64,000 bases of DNA from HLUCCA09 sp038745585 (lineage in GTDB: Bacteria; Pseudomonadota; Alphaproteobacteria; Rhodobacterales; Rhodobacteraceae): contig JBCDLH010000010.1 of assembly GCA_038745585.1 (NCBI GenBank), forward strand, positions 96,032-160,031. Reading direction: 5' to 3'. A program made the translations under genes and the position numbers. The stretch's first letter is position 1; every line of letters begins with the position of its first letter. The notes under the pieces are model-generated. The model was not told the origin of the DNA and did no database searches. It was given only the letters and a program-made list of their open reading frames with translations. Shown piece by piece: positions 34,969 through 42,937 of this stretch.

Positions 34969-35408
34969 GTGAATTCGTCGTGGCGTTGGGGTGGCTCGGG
35001 ATCTTTTCGCCGATGGCTTTCGGTGCCATCGCGAGCGCCATCGGCTGCGCCATCGCTGGTCAGGCGAGCATCGGCGCGATGACAGAAACGGACGGTGGAT
35101 ACGGTCGCTTCGTCGGGATCTCGGCCTTTCCCTCGACCTTCGTGATCTATGGCATCGTCATCATGTTCACACTCAATCGCGAGGTGACACCCGAAAATGC
35201 GGGCGGTCTCTTCGGGGTCGGCCTTCTTGCCGGCGTTGCTCTCCTCTATTGCGGGATCTGGCAGGGGCGTGCCTGCGCGTCGGCGATCAATGCGTCAAAG
35301 GAGAAGCCCGAGATCTTTGGCCTGTCGCTTGCGCCTGCGGCGATCATCGAAGGGTTCGGCGTCTTCGCCTTCGTCTTTGCGCTCGTGATCAGCGCAGGGA
35401 TCGCCTGA
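34965..35408 (+). CDS. atpK: V/A-type ATP synthase subunit K (rotor ring proteolipid)
   Basis: Ring-forming proteolipid with four membrane helices (two hairpins) in 147 residues. The ion-binding glutamate is in the last helix (PAAIIEGFGVFAF). The Gln of the third helix is kept (GIWQGRACA), and the first-hairpin loop reads SAFPSTFVIYG. Against Enterococcus hirae NtpK the Na+ ligand Thr64 is matched by Thr, but Gln65 is replaced by Phe, which hints at H+ rather than Na+ use (inference). A perfect AAAGGAGG precedes the ATG. Its stop shares a base with the E start. Confidence 0.95.
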   Translation: MSEFVVALGWLGIFSPMAFGAIASAIGCAIAGQASIGAMTETDGGYGRFVGISAFPSTFVIYGIVIMFTLNREVTPENAGGLFGVGLLAGVALLYCGIWQGRACASAINASKEKPEIFGLSLAPAAIIEGFGVFAFVFALVISAGIA

Positions 35409-36085
35409 TGACAGGGTCCGAGACCACATCGCAGGGCGTCGACGCGCTGATCGCCAAGCTGCGCGACGAGGGCGTTGCGGCGGGGCGGGCGGAGGCCGAG
35501 CAGATCGTCGCCGAAGCGCGGGCAGAGGCCGCGCGCATTGTCGAGCGCGCAGAGAGCGAGGCCAAGGCGCATATGGCAGCGGCGCGCAAATCGGCCGACC
35601 AGTACAGGTCGGCCGGTGAGGAGGCGCTCAATACGGCCATGCGCGACGCCGTCTTGACGATGAAGGCGGGGCTGATGGCGCAATTCGAAGCGGATGTGCA
35701 GCGCATGGTCTCGGCCACGCTCGCCGAGCCCGAAATGCTCAAGCAGATGATCCTAGAGCTTGTGGGCTCGGCGCGGGACGCCGGCGGTGTCGAGGCGGCG
35801 ACCGAGGTGATCCTGCCGGCCGAGGTCGTCGGGCCTGACGCGATCAAGCAAAACCCTGAGGACATTCAGTCAGGCAAGCTCACAAAGTTCGTCCTCGGCC
35901 TCAGCCAGGACATGCTGAAGGCGGGCGTGACGCTCTATGCTGCGGACGATCTCCAAGCTGGCATTCGCGCGCAGATCCACGACCGGGACCTCGCGCTTGA
36001 CCTGTCTGACGAGGCGATTGCGTCCTTGCTGATGCAACACCTGCAGCCCCGTTTTCGGGCAGTGATGGAGGGGGTGATCCGGTAG
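35408..36085 (+). CDS. atpE: V/A-type ATP synthase subunit E (peripheral stalk)
   Basis: Peripheral-stalk subunit holding the head to the membrane stator. It has 225 residues. The first half is a long Ala/Glu/Arg-rich helix (AEQIVAEARAEAARIVERAE), and a globular C-terminal domain follows (GVTLYAADDLQAGIRAQIHD). The start overlaps the K stop as TGATG and the next gene begins 2 bp after its stop. In the usual order E is the first gene of the operon; here it sits in fifth place behind K. Confidence 0.88.
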   Translation: MTGSETTSQGVDALIAKLRDEGVAAGRAEAEQIVAEARAEAARIVERAESEAKAHMAAARKSADQYRSAGEEALNTAMRDAVLTMKAGLMAQFEADVQRMVSATLAEPEMLKQMILELVGSARDAGGVEAATEVILPAEVVGPDAIKQNPEDIQSGKLTKFVLGLSQDMLKAGVTLYAADDLQAGIRAQIHDRDLALDLSDEAIASLLMQHLQPRFRAVMEGVIR

Positions 36086-36087
36086 GC

Positions 36088-36780
36088 GTGTCTGATCGCG
36101 ACAGCTACATATCGCTCGTGACGAGCCTACCCGGGCCGGAACGCCTGTTCTTGGCCAAGCAGCCGCCGCTCTCGCGGTTGCGTCTTGAGAAACGGCTGGC
36201 ATCGCTGGAGCCGGAGGATCGGACGCTTTTAGCCGAACTTGAGCATTTCATGGCTTGGGGCAGCTATTCCATGGGCGACAGCGACCAGACGTCGATCACG
36301 CGGGCAAAGGCGCTGCTTTCGCGGCTCGAAAGCTCGACGCTGTGGAAAATCGTGACCGAGCGGTTGGACTTGCGCGCGGCCATTGCTGGCCTGCGCATGC
36401 GCCGGCGGGGCGATCCGGCGCCCACCGCACCGTGGAGCGCAAGCCGGCTTACCCGGCACATCGTGCAGCATTGGACCGACCCGACCTTCGAACTCGACGC
36501 GCGCCTGCCCTGGATCGGCGAGGCTCTCCGCCTCCTTGAAAAGCAGGATCCGCTCGGGTTCGAACGCTTCGTTCTCGACGTGACTCACCGTCAGCTCAAG
36601 CGCCACGGCGCGCGGCACAGCTTCGATTTCGAAGCGGTCGTCATTTATGTCTTGCAGTGGAGCATCTTCGAGCGCTGGGCGCGGAGCGACGGGCGCGGCG
36701 CCTCGGCCCGCTTCGAAAGCCTGAACCGCGCCGCGCTTGCCGACTTCCAAGCGCTCGACCTGGAGGCATTCTCCCGATGA
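36088..36780 (+). CDS. DUF2764 protein of the V/A-type ATPase operon
   Basis: 230-residue soluble helical protein with a GTG start. DUF2764 genes are found between E and A in V-ATPase operons of Chlamydia and Bacteroidetes, where no recognisable subunit C or F exists. A C-like link between rotor ring and shaft is often suggested but unproven. The N-terminal YISLVTSLPGPERLFLAKQP and the central WTDPTFELDARLPWIGEALR region fit that family. It is 2 bp after E and overlaps A by 4 bp, which ties it to the complex. Family assignment is by memory of pattern and by position. Confidence 0.75.
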   Translation: MSDRDSYISLVTSLPGPERLFLAKQPPLSRLRLEKRLASLEPEDRTLLAELEHFMAWGSYSMGDSDQTSITRAKALLSRLESSTLWKIVTERLDLRAAIAGLRMRRRGDPAPTAPWSASRLTRHIVQHWTDPTFELDARLPWIGEALRLLEKQDPLGFERFVLDVTHRQLKRHGARHSFDFEAVVIYVLQWSIFERWARSDGRGASARFESLNRAALADFQALDLEAFSR

Positions 36781-38654
36781 CATCCCTCTCACCACATCCC
36801 AAGAGTGCCACGGCCCGTATCGTCTCGGTCCAAGACGATCTGGTGCAGATCGAGGCGCAGGTCGACGATACCGGCACCCCGGCGACGCTCGTCAAGAACG
36901 AGGTTGTTTACATCCTGCCGACGCGGCCCGGACCGGGCAACCGGCAAGAACGATTGAAGGCGGAGGTGCTGCGCGTCCGCGGTCGGATCGCGGATGCCCA
37001 AGTCTACGAAAGCACGCAAGGCGTCGCCGTGGGAGACCCTGTCGAGCAAACCGGCGCGCTGCTCTCCGTTGATCTTGGCCCCGGGCTTCTGGGTCAAGTC
37101 TATGACGGCCTCCAGACGCCTCTTGCCAATGTCGCGGCGCAGTACGGGATCTTCCTGCCGCGCGGCGTGACGGTCGAAGCGCTTGATCCGAAAGCCAAGT
37201 GGAGCTTTACGCCCCAGGTGCGGCTTGGCGATCATGTCGTTGCCGGTGATGTGATCGGCACGGTTCCGGAGGGCCGCTTTACCCACAAAATTATGGTTCC
37301 TTTCGGCTGGAGCGGGCGCTACCGCGTCGCATGGGTTCAAAAAGGCGCGGCCCGCGCCTCCGACCCAATTTGCAGGCTCGACGACGGCTCTGGCCATGAA
37401 CACACTCTAACACTGACCCAAAGGTGGCCCGTGCGCCGTGCGGTGCCCGCCGGTTTACTGCGACGCGCCACGTCACGACGAGAATTCCCGAGCGAACCGG
37501 TGCTTACATCGCAGCGGCTGATCGACACGTTCTTTCCAATCGCGCGCGGCGGCACGGCCTGTATTCCCGGACCGTTCGGCGCTGGAAAGACCGTGTTGCA
37601 GAACCTGATCGCACGGAACGCAAAGGTCGACATTGTGATCGTCGTTGCCTGTGGCGAGCGCGCGGGTGAGGTCGTCGAGACGATCCGAGAGTTTCCGGAG
37701 ATGACCGATCCGACTTCGGGCGGCAGCCTCATGGATCGCACGATCATCATCTGCAACACGTCGTCGATGCCCGTGGCCGCGCGTGAAGCTTCGATTTTCA
37801 CCGGGATTACGCTGGGGGAGTATTATCGACAGATGGGGCTCGACGTTTTGCTCATCGCCGACAGCACCTCGCGCTGGGCGCAAGCCATGCGCGAGACGTC
37901 CGGCCGCCTCGAAGAAATCCCAGGGGAGGAGGGGTTTCCTGCATACCTGCAGAGCTCGATCAAAGGCCTTTACGAGCGGGCTGGGGTGATCCGCTGCAAT
38001 GACGGAGAAACCGGCAGCCTCACAATGATCGGAACGGTCTCGCCGGCGGGTGGCAATTTCGACGAGCCGGTCACGCAGTCGACGCTTTCCACCGTTAAGT
38101 GCTTTCTCGGTCTTTCATCTGAACGCGCCTACAAGCGGTTTTACCCGGCGGTTGACCCGCTCATGTCCTGGTCTCGCTATCTCGATCAGATGACCGCTTG
38201 GTACGACACTCATTTAGAGCCAGGATGGGTCGCACAGGTGCAATCCTTGCAAGATGTTCTAGAGCGAGGCGCGCAAGTCGAACAAATGATGCAGGTGACG
38301 GGGGAAGAGGGCGTCACGATAGTGGATTTCATTCTGCATCAGAAAGCGCTCTTTATTGACATGGTTTATCTGCAACAAGATGCCTTTGATCCGGTCGACG
38401 CGAGCGTGTCATTAGACCGCCAGATGCTGACATTCAGACGCATCTACAGGATTGTTGAAAGCGAGTACGATTTCACTGACAAAGAGGATGTCCGCTCGTT
38501 CTTTACAACGCTGACGGGGCTCTTCAAAAATTTTCATTACACTGCGGCAAGTACACCGGAGTACGAAAAGCTATTGTCAGATATTGATACACATACCGAA
38601 TCCAAAATGGGAAAAGTCGAAAATGCGGCAGGACATCAAAGCCTTGCGTCGTAG
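36777..38654 (+). CDS. atpA: V/A-type ATP synthase catalytic subunit A
   Basis: Catalytic subunit of the V1/A1 head, 625 residues. It shows the family's bulge domain (about residues 115-185), Walker A GPFGAGKT (about 264-271), the catalytic GER in VVACGERAGEVVE, and LIADSTSRWAQAMRETSGRL after Walker B. It is about 30 residues longer than many A subunits, with an unusual C-terminal tail. The last 120 bp before about 38640 have only 39% GC, unlike the rest of the operon. Last gene here, although A normally precedes B. Tandem hairpins follow the stop. Confidence 0.96.
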   Translation: MTSLSPHPKSATARIVSVQDDLVQIEAQVDDTGTPATLVKNEVVYILPTRPGPGNRQERLKAEVLRVRGRIADAQVYESTQGVAVGDPVEQTGALLSVDLGPGLLGQVYDGLQTPLANVAAQYGIFLPRGVTVEALDPKAKWSFTPQVRLGDHVVAGDVIGTVPEGRFTHKIMVPFGWSGRYRVAWVQKGAARASDPICRLDDGSGHEHTLTLTQRWPVRRAVPAGLLRRATSRREFPSEPVLTSQRLIDTFFPIARGGTACIPGPFGAGKTVLQNLIARNAKVDIVIVVACGERAGEVVETIREFPEMTDPTSGGSLMDRTIIICNTSSMPVAAREASIFTGITLGEYYRQMGLDVLLIADSTSRWAQAMRETSGRLEEIPGEEGFPAYLQSSIKGLYERAGVIRCNDGETGSLTMIGTVSPAGGNFDEPVTQSTLSTVKCFLGLSSERAYKRFYPAVDPLMSWSRYLDQMTAWYDTHLEPGWVAQVQSLQDVLERGAQVEQMMQVTGEEGVTIVDFILHQKALFIDMVYLQQDAFDPVDASVSLDRQMLTFRRIYRIVESEYDFTDKEDVRSFFTTLTGLFKNFHYTAASTPEYEKLLSDIDTHTESKMGKVENAAGHQSLAS

Positions 38655-38662
38655 TCCGCGCA

Positions 38663-38700
38663 TTCGGCCTTCCAGCCGAAAAAGATCGCGCTGACGCGAT
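38663..38700 (+). terminator. Tandem hairpins after the ATPase operon
   Basis: Two 6 bp stems in tandem: TTCGGC/GCCGAA (38663-38668, 38675-38680) and ATCGCG/CGCGAT (38685-38690, 38695-38700), the second followed by GGTTCCTT. They begin 8 bp after the subunit A stop. Not a classic terminator, since the T-run is weak, but placed to end or protect the 7.4 kb transcript. Confidence 0.5.
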
Positions 38701-38870
38701 GGTTCCTTCAAGCGAAATGATTGCGTAACGATCTTGTTTAGAGAACTCTTATCTGACCGCGATCTGAAGGCGTCCACTCCTCTGCGCGATCACAGGAAAT
38801 GTCTCTGTCCTTGGCCGCTGGATCGCCTAAGTGATCGGTAGTATTCAGAGAATAAGATTAGGATAAGGGC

Positions 38871-39389
38871 TTGGCAGAGATCGGCAATCGCGACGGAGAC
38901 GTTCCACTGCACTCTGGCCCATTGGGGCGGCTGCAGGCGTGGCTGGGGCGACGCGCAATCGCGCTGGCAGTACGGGTTCGGCGTCCGGTCAGCCTCGGTG
39001 TGCGGTTGTTGGCTTTAAATGCACAAGGTGAAATCTTGCTCGTGCGGCATACGTACCTCCCTGGCCTCATGTTGCCGGGCGGCGCAGTCGATCCAGGAGA
39101 GACGTGCCGTGAGGCGGCTGCGCGCGAGGTCTTTGAGGAAGCGGGGGCAGTGATAGAGAGCCCTCCAAAGCTTTTCCACGTCTACCTTAATCGCCGATTG
39201 GCTAATCGCGACCACGTTGTTCTCTTCGTCTCACGCGATGCTCGAATGGATAAGGCCTTTAAGGCCGGGATGGAGATCGTATCCGCCGAGTTTTATTCCG
39301 TAGATGCGTTGCCGGAGGACGTTACCCCTGCGACCCTTGCGCGACTCTCCGAAGTTCTTGATGGCGTCGAAGTCTCGGATGAATGGTGA
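38871..39389 (+). CDS. Nudix hydrolase
   Basis: 172-residue Nudix enzyme hydrolysing a nucleoside-diphosphate-linked compound, substrate unknown. The Nudix box is complete: G-A-V-D-P-G-E, seven residues, then REVFEEAGAV, giving all metal-binding glutamates. The start is a TTG with AAGGG just upstream; internal starts would cut the first beta strand. The upstream 200 bp are AT-rich. It stands alone between the ATPase operon and the leftward HAD gene, with no operon link. Confidence 0.88.
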   Translation: MAEIGNRDGDVPLHSGPLGRLQAWLGRRAIALAVRVRRPVSLGVRLLALNAQGEILLVRHTYLPGLMLPGGAVDPGETCREAAAREVFEEAGAVIESPPKLFHVYLNRRLANRDHVVLFVSRDARMDKAFKAGMEIVSAEFYSVDALPEDVTPATLARLSEVLDGVEVSDEW

Positions 39390-39537
39390 GAAACGCAGAG
39401 CGCGAAAGGAAACCAGCTCCATCAAACGCACTACGCACAGTGTCGGAGTTTCAGATTACGCGCGAACCTGATCTGCATCCACGCGCTTTCGCCCACGCGC
39501 ACCTCCAACACCGCTTGCGTAGGAAAATATGCGAACC

Positions 39538-40236
39538 TCATTCAGCGGCGGCCAGGGGACCAACGAGACGCAACTTGAACGCGTCGTAAATGTTGCCCAT
39601 TACGACCTCATCGGCATTCTGGATGTCCCGCATCTGCGTGTTCGCGCCGGGGAACGCAACGGTGTAGAGGCCGGCGGCGCGGGCCGCTTTAACGCCCTCG
39701 GCGTTGTCTTCGATAGCGAGGGCGCTCGACGGCAACACACCGAGCTGGTCAAGCGCGTGGGTGTAGAGGCTCGGCGCCGGCTTTGGTGAAAGGCCGAGCG
39801 CGTCAGAGGTCACGACATCAAACGGAGGTCCGGCTCTTCCGCTTTCGAGGCCGTGATCCGCAAGCGCAGATACGATGCGCGTTACGGTATCGGCGGACGT
39901 CCCGCTCACAAAACCGAGCCGCAGGCCGACGTCGCGCGCGGCAGCCAGGAGACCCAGGGCACCGTCACGAAAGGGAAGGTCGGCCTTGCGCAGCATCTCC
40001 TGAAAGAGCTCCGTTTTCCGCCGGTGTATCGCCTCGGCGTCGACCGTTGAACCGCGCTTGGCGGCATACCCCTCAATGCGCTTCCGCCCGCCCGACTGGC
40101 GGAGAAGATCGCGATAGGTGGCTTGATCCCAATGCCAGCCCAGGGCGCGCTCGTCGAACGCAAGGTTGAAGGCGCGGCGCTGAAGCTCCGAGCTTTCGAT
40201 CAACGTTCCAATGGAGCCGAGCAGCAATGCACGCAT
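39538..40236 (-). CDS. HAD-like protein lacking the catalytic aspartates (probable pseudoenzyme)
   Basis: 232-residue protein with the overall fold of CbbY/phosphoglycolate-phosphatase HAD hydrolases: cap region (residues 15-80), motif II FVSGTS, motif III lysine in LSPKPAPSLY, motif IV AIEDNAEG. Motif I, normally D-x-D-G-T, reads G-S-I-G-T at residues 7-11, so both the nucleophile and the acid/base aspartate are missing; the DNA was re-read to confirm. Hydrolase activity by the normal mechanism is not possible. Related G-S-I-G sequences seem to occur in other Rhodobacterales (from memory), so this may be a kept non-catalytic family, not decay. Confidence 0.85.
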   Translation of the reverse strand: MRALLLGSIGTLIESSELQRRAFNLAFDERALGWHWDQATYRDLLRQSGGRKRIEGYAAKRGSTVDAEAIHRRKTELFQEMLRKADLPFRDGALGLLAAARDVGLRLGFVSGTSADTVTRIVSALADHGLESGRAGPPFDVVTSDALGLSPKPAPSLYTHALDQLGVLPSSALAIEDNAEGVKAARAAGLYTVAFPGANTQMRDIQNADEVVMGNIYDAFKLRLVGPLAAAE

Positions 40237-40513
40237 GTTGGATCCTTTCTGGATGGGGCGGACGACGCTGCGCTGAACATGGGTCCCACGTCGGGCATGG
40301 AAAGGGCGGAGCGGAGTTTCGCCGGCTCAGGCCTCCGCTGCCGTAGGGTTAGCAAGGCCAATTGTAGCCTACGGTCTTTGAGCTTTACACACGACGCCAG
40401 GCGCATGGAGATCCGCCGCCCCGCGTCCCGGCCGAGCGCAGTCCTTTCGGTCCCGTACCTGGACAAGCATTCTTGCGATGCTGGTTGGGTGCAGGAACTT
40501 TGAAATCTGCGGA

Positions 40514-41578
40514 TTAAGACGGTGCGGCCTCTGGTTCTGTCCAAAACGCGGAAATCCGAAGGTCGCCCGACGCCCACCCAGCGGCTTTGGCGGCGTCGCG
40601 GACTTGTTTGGCCTGTTGGCGCTCCCCAGCAAACCAGATCTTTGCGCCTGCATGCTCGGGGAGGGCGTCAACGGTTGCTGTGCCCAACACCTCGCCCTTG
40701 GCCCGTGAGAGCCATATCAGCTCAACGCCCTCGGGCGCGTCGATCGGGTAGGCGCAGTCCTGACCGTGCTCCGCTTCGACAAACACCCGACCGGTCGCCC
40801 CCTTGGGCAGGTTCTCCAGCAAGCGCGCGGCGGCCGGAAAGCCGGTCTCGTCGGTCGCCATCAAAACGCGGTCGGCGTCAAGGAGTCCGCCGCCCGATGG
40901 GCCGAGGACGCCCACGACGTTGCGACCCCGCTCCCCGGAACGCGCCTCTTGCGCCCATTCGGTCGTCCGTCCGCCCTCATGGAGGAAGACGTCGGTCACC
41001 AAGATCTTCTTGTCGTGGTCGACATGCCGCGTGGTATAGACCGGCTTATGCGGGGCGCCAGGCCCTTCTGGCCAGACGATGGATCCGTTCGCGGCGACGG
41101 TCGGCCACTGGGCGTCGGCGTTCTTCGGCGGCTGCACAAGTCGGAAATGGATCGCGTCGCCGCGGTGGGCGGAGAGATCCTCGCCCTCCAACGTCACGCG
41201 GAGAAAGACCGGGCCAAGCTCTTCGACCGTGTGGACGCGCACGAACGTAAAGTTCGGCGGGAGCGATCCCTCCGCCCCGCCATCGGACCAGCGCATCGCC
41301 TCGGCCACATCTGGCATGACATGGCGCATCTGTTGCAAAACGGCGTTCTTCATCACGAAAAGCCAGCGCTCATCGGCCGCGGCGACCATGCCGGCCGTCT
41401 CTGCAGCAACGCCGGGGCGCAGACCGATCAGGCCATGGGCCGTCTCGACCGTCAGGCGGCCCCCCGCATCCTCCAAGACTTTCAGGCTACTGGACTTGGC
41501 TTGCGCCAAGATCATTTGGCGCATTGGCGCGAACGCAACGCCAGGCAGGTCCGCCTGAGCCTCATATCCGTAATTCAT
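40514..41578 (-). CDS. Siderophore-interacting protein (FAD-dependent ferric reductase, SIP family)
   Basis: 354-residue cytoplasmic flavoprotein expected to reduce ferric siderophores. The first 90 residues resemble a DUF2218 domain (LKVLEDAGGRLTVETAHGLI; WLFVMKNAVLQQM). The SIP FAD-binding domain follows (TFVRVHTVEELGPVFLRVTL; AIHFRLVQPP) and then the NAD(P)H/siderophore-binding domain (VLMATDETGFPAAARLLENL; KIWFAGERQQAKQVR). This fused layout is common in alphaproteobacteria. It diverges from a small membrane protein gene, with the HugZ-like gene close by, making a small iron/heme neighbourhood. Confidence 0.9.
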   Translation of the reverse strand: MNYGYEAQADLPGVAFAPMRQMILAQAKSSSLKVLEDAGGRLTVETAHGLIGLRPGVAAETAGMVAAADERWLFVMKNAVLQQMRHVMPDVAEAMRWSDGGAEGSLPPNFTFVRVHTVEELGPVFLRVTLEGEDLSAHRGDAIHFRLVQPPKNADAQWPTVAANGSIVWPEGPGAPHKPVYTTRHVDHDKKILVTDVFLHEGGRTTEWAQEARSGERGRNVVGVLGPSGGGLLDADRVLMATDETGFPAAARLLENLPKGATGRVFVEAEHGQDCAYPIDAPEGVELIWLSRAKGEVLGTATVDALPEHAGAKIWFAGERQQAKQVRDAAKAAGWASGDLRISAFWTEPEAAPS

Positions 41579-41757
41579 GGTTGCATGCCTCGCTTCGCTG
41601 GACCGATAGAATTCGCTGGCGCGGGCGCTGGCCTTTCAAACATAAGTCATTACGTCTTGCGACAAGTGCCCACCTAACTGCTCGCCCGCCATCCTTAGGC
41701 GTTCCACCGCGGTTCGCGGCAAGGCCAAGCACCTCAACCAAGACCTAGGGGAAAACC

Positions 41758-42114
41758 ATGACTGCCCATACTGCAAGCCTGATCAACGCGGCCACGCTGA
41801 TCGTCTGTTCGATCTGGGCCTACGCCGCTATCGGTGGTTCGTCGATCACGGCCCTTATCCCTGCCGCTTTCGGGATTGCGCTCATCCTATGCTATCGCGG
41901 CGTGGCGGCGCAAAACAAGGTCATCGCCCATATCGCCGTCGTTCTGACGCTTGTCGTGCTGATCGCGCTCTACATGCCGCTCTCTTCGGCCTTGGCGAGC
42001 GGCGATGCGGGCGCCCTGATCCGCGCCGTCGCCATGATTGTTACGACGGTCTTCGCGATGGTGTTTTTCATCAAAAGCTTTCGCGACGCGCGGCGGGCGC
42101 GGGCGGAGAGCTAG
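41758..42114 (+). CDS. Small four-helix membrane protein
   Basis: 118-residue protein with four hydrophobic segments (about residues 9-25, 30-46, 55-73, 87-105) and a basic C terminus (FRDARRARAES). No family recognised. AGGGG lies about 7 bp before the ATG. It diverges from the siderophore-interacting protein gene (179 bp gap) and overlaps tail-to-tail by 4 bp with the HugZ-like gene. Confidence 0.7.
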   Translation: MTAHTASLINAATLIVCSIWAYAAIGGSSITALIPAAFGIALILCYRGVAAQNKVIAHIAVVLTLVVLIALYMPLSSALASGDAGALIRAVAMIVTTVFAMVFFIKSFRDARRARAES

Positions 42115-42680
42115 CCGAGCTTGAGACGCGCGAGATCGACCAAGCGGGCTTTCACCTCGCCAGGGCCGGCGAGCGGCGGGTCGAACCAAAGGCGCAAGGA
42201 TTGCGCTCCGCTGGACAGGTCGAGGCCCTCGAGATCGAGCGTCGTCATCCGCCAGTCGCCCGGTGCGGCGCCGAGGAGATCTTGGGCATAGTGCGCTATG
42301 GCGTCGAGATGATCGTCGTTCATGTGGTCGACGGCGCGCCGCTCCATGGTGGCAAAGCTTTCGTCCCCGGCTGAGAGTGCGCCCACATCGAGCGGTTCAG
42401 ACCCGGCAAGGGCGCCGACAATGCGAAACTGAAAAAGCGGGCCTTCTGCCGCGCCCTGGTGGGCCGCATAGCGGGCGAGCGCCTCTGCCGAAGGCGCGGC
42501 GGCGGCAGAGCATGTCAGCGTCAGACCGCCCTCGAAGGCGAGCGTGCAGTCCGGTGCGGCAGCAAGGCCAGCGGCGTCGCGCCCGTCCAGGACGGCGAGC
42601 GGATGCCCGGCCAGGCTGTGCGCAACGGCGATGCGGCGGGGCCTAAGAGCGGGGTGGGAGAGCGTTGCCGATCTGGCCAT
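42111..42680 (-). CDS. HugZ-like / DUF2470 heme-related split-barrel protein
   Basis: 189-residue protein from the ATG at 42680. The C-terminal half is a clear DUF2470 domain (RRAVDHMNDDHLDAIAHYAQ; MTTLDLEGLDL), as in HugZ/HutZ heme oxygenase-like proteins. The N-terminal half looks like a shortened pyridoxamine-phosphate-oxidase-type split barrel. An upstream ATG at 42812 would add 44 residues without family character. Heme utilisation is inferred from the domain and from the nearby iron genes; the short barrel leaves catalytic ability open. Confidence 0.7.
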   Translation of the reverse strand: MARSATLSHPALRPRRIAVAHSLAGHPLAVLDGRDAAGLAAAPDCTLAFEGGLTLTCSAAAAPSAEALARYAAHQGAAEGPLFQFRIVGALAGSEPLDVGALSAGDESFATMERRAVDHMNDDHLDAIAHYAQDLLGAAPGDWRMTTLDLEGLDLSSGAQSLRLWFDPPLAGPGEVKARLVDLARLKLG

Positions 42681-42937
42681 GCGCAAGGTTGTCTTGGCCG
42701 CAGCGACGGCTTTGGGAAGACTGGCGGGCGGATGATGTGAATAGCTCAAGGAAGGGCTCCCATGGTGTCCCCAAAGAGGGTAGAGTGCACGTCGAGAGGT
42801 CAACGTCCTCATAGGCTGATTGCGCGGTCCCGTAGCGCGGAGCATGCGCCAGCCCGGTGTGAGGAGACGTGTCCGGCAATCGGCGGCCGGCTTATCGCGG
42901 CTCCGACCAGCGCGATCGAACATCGAAGGAGTGTTGA

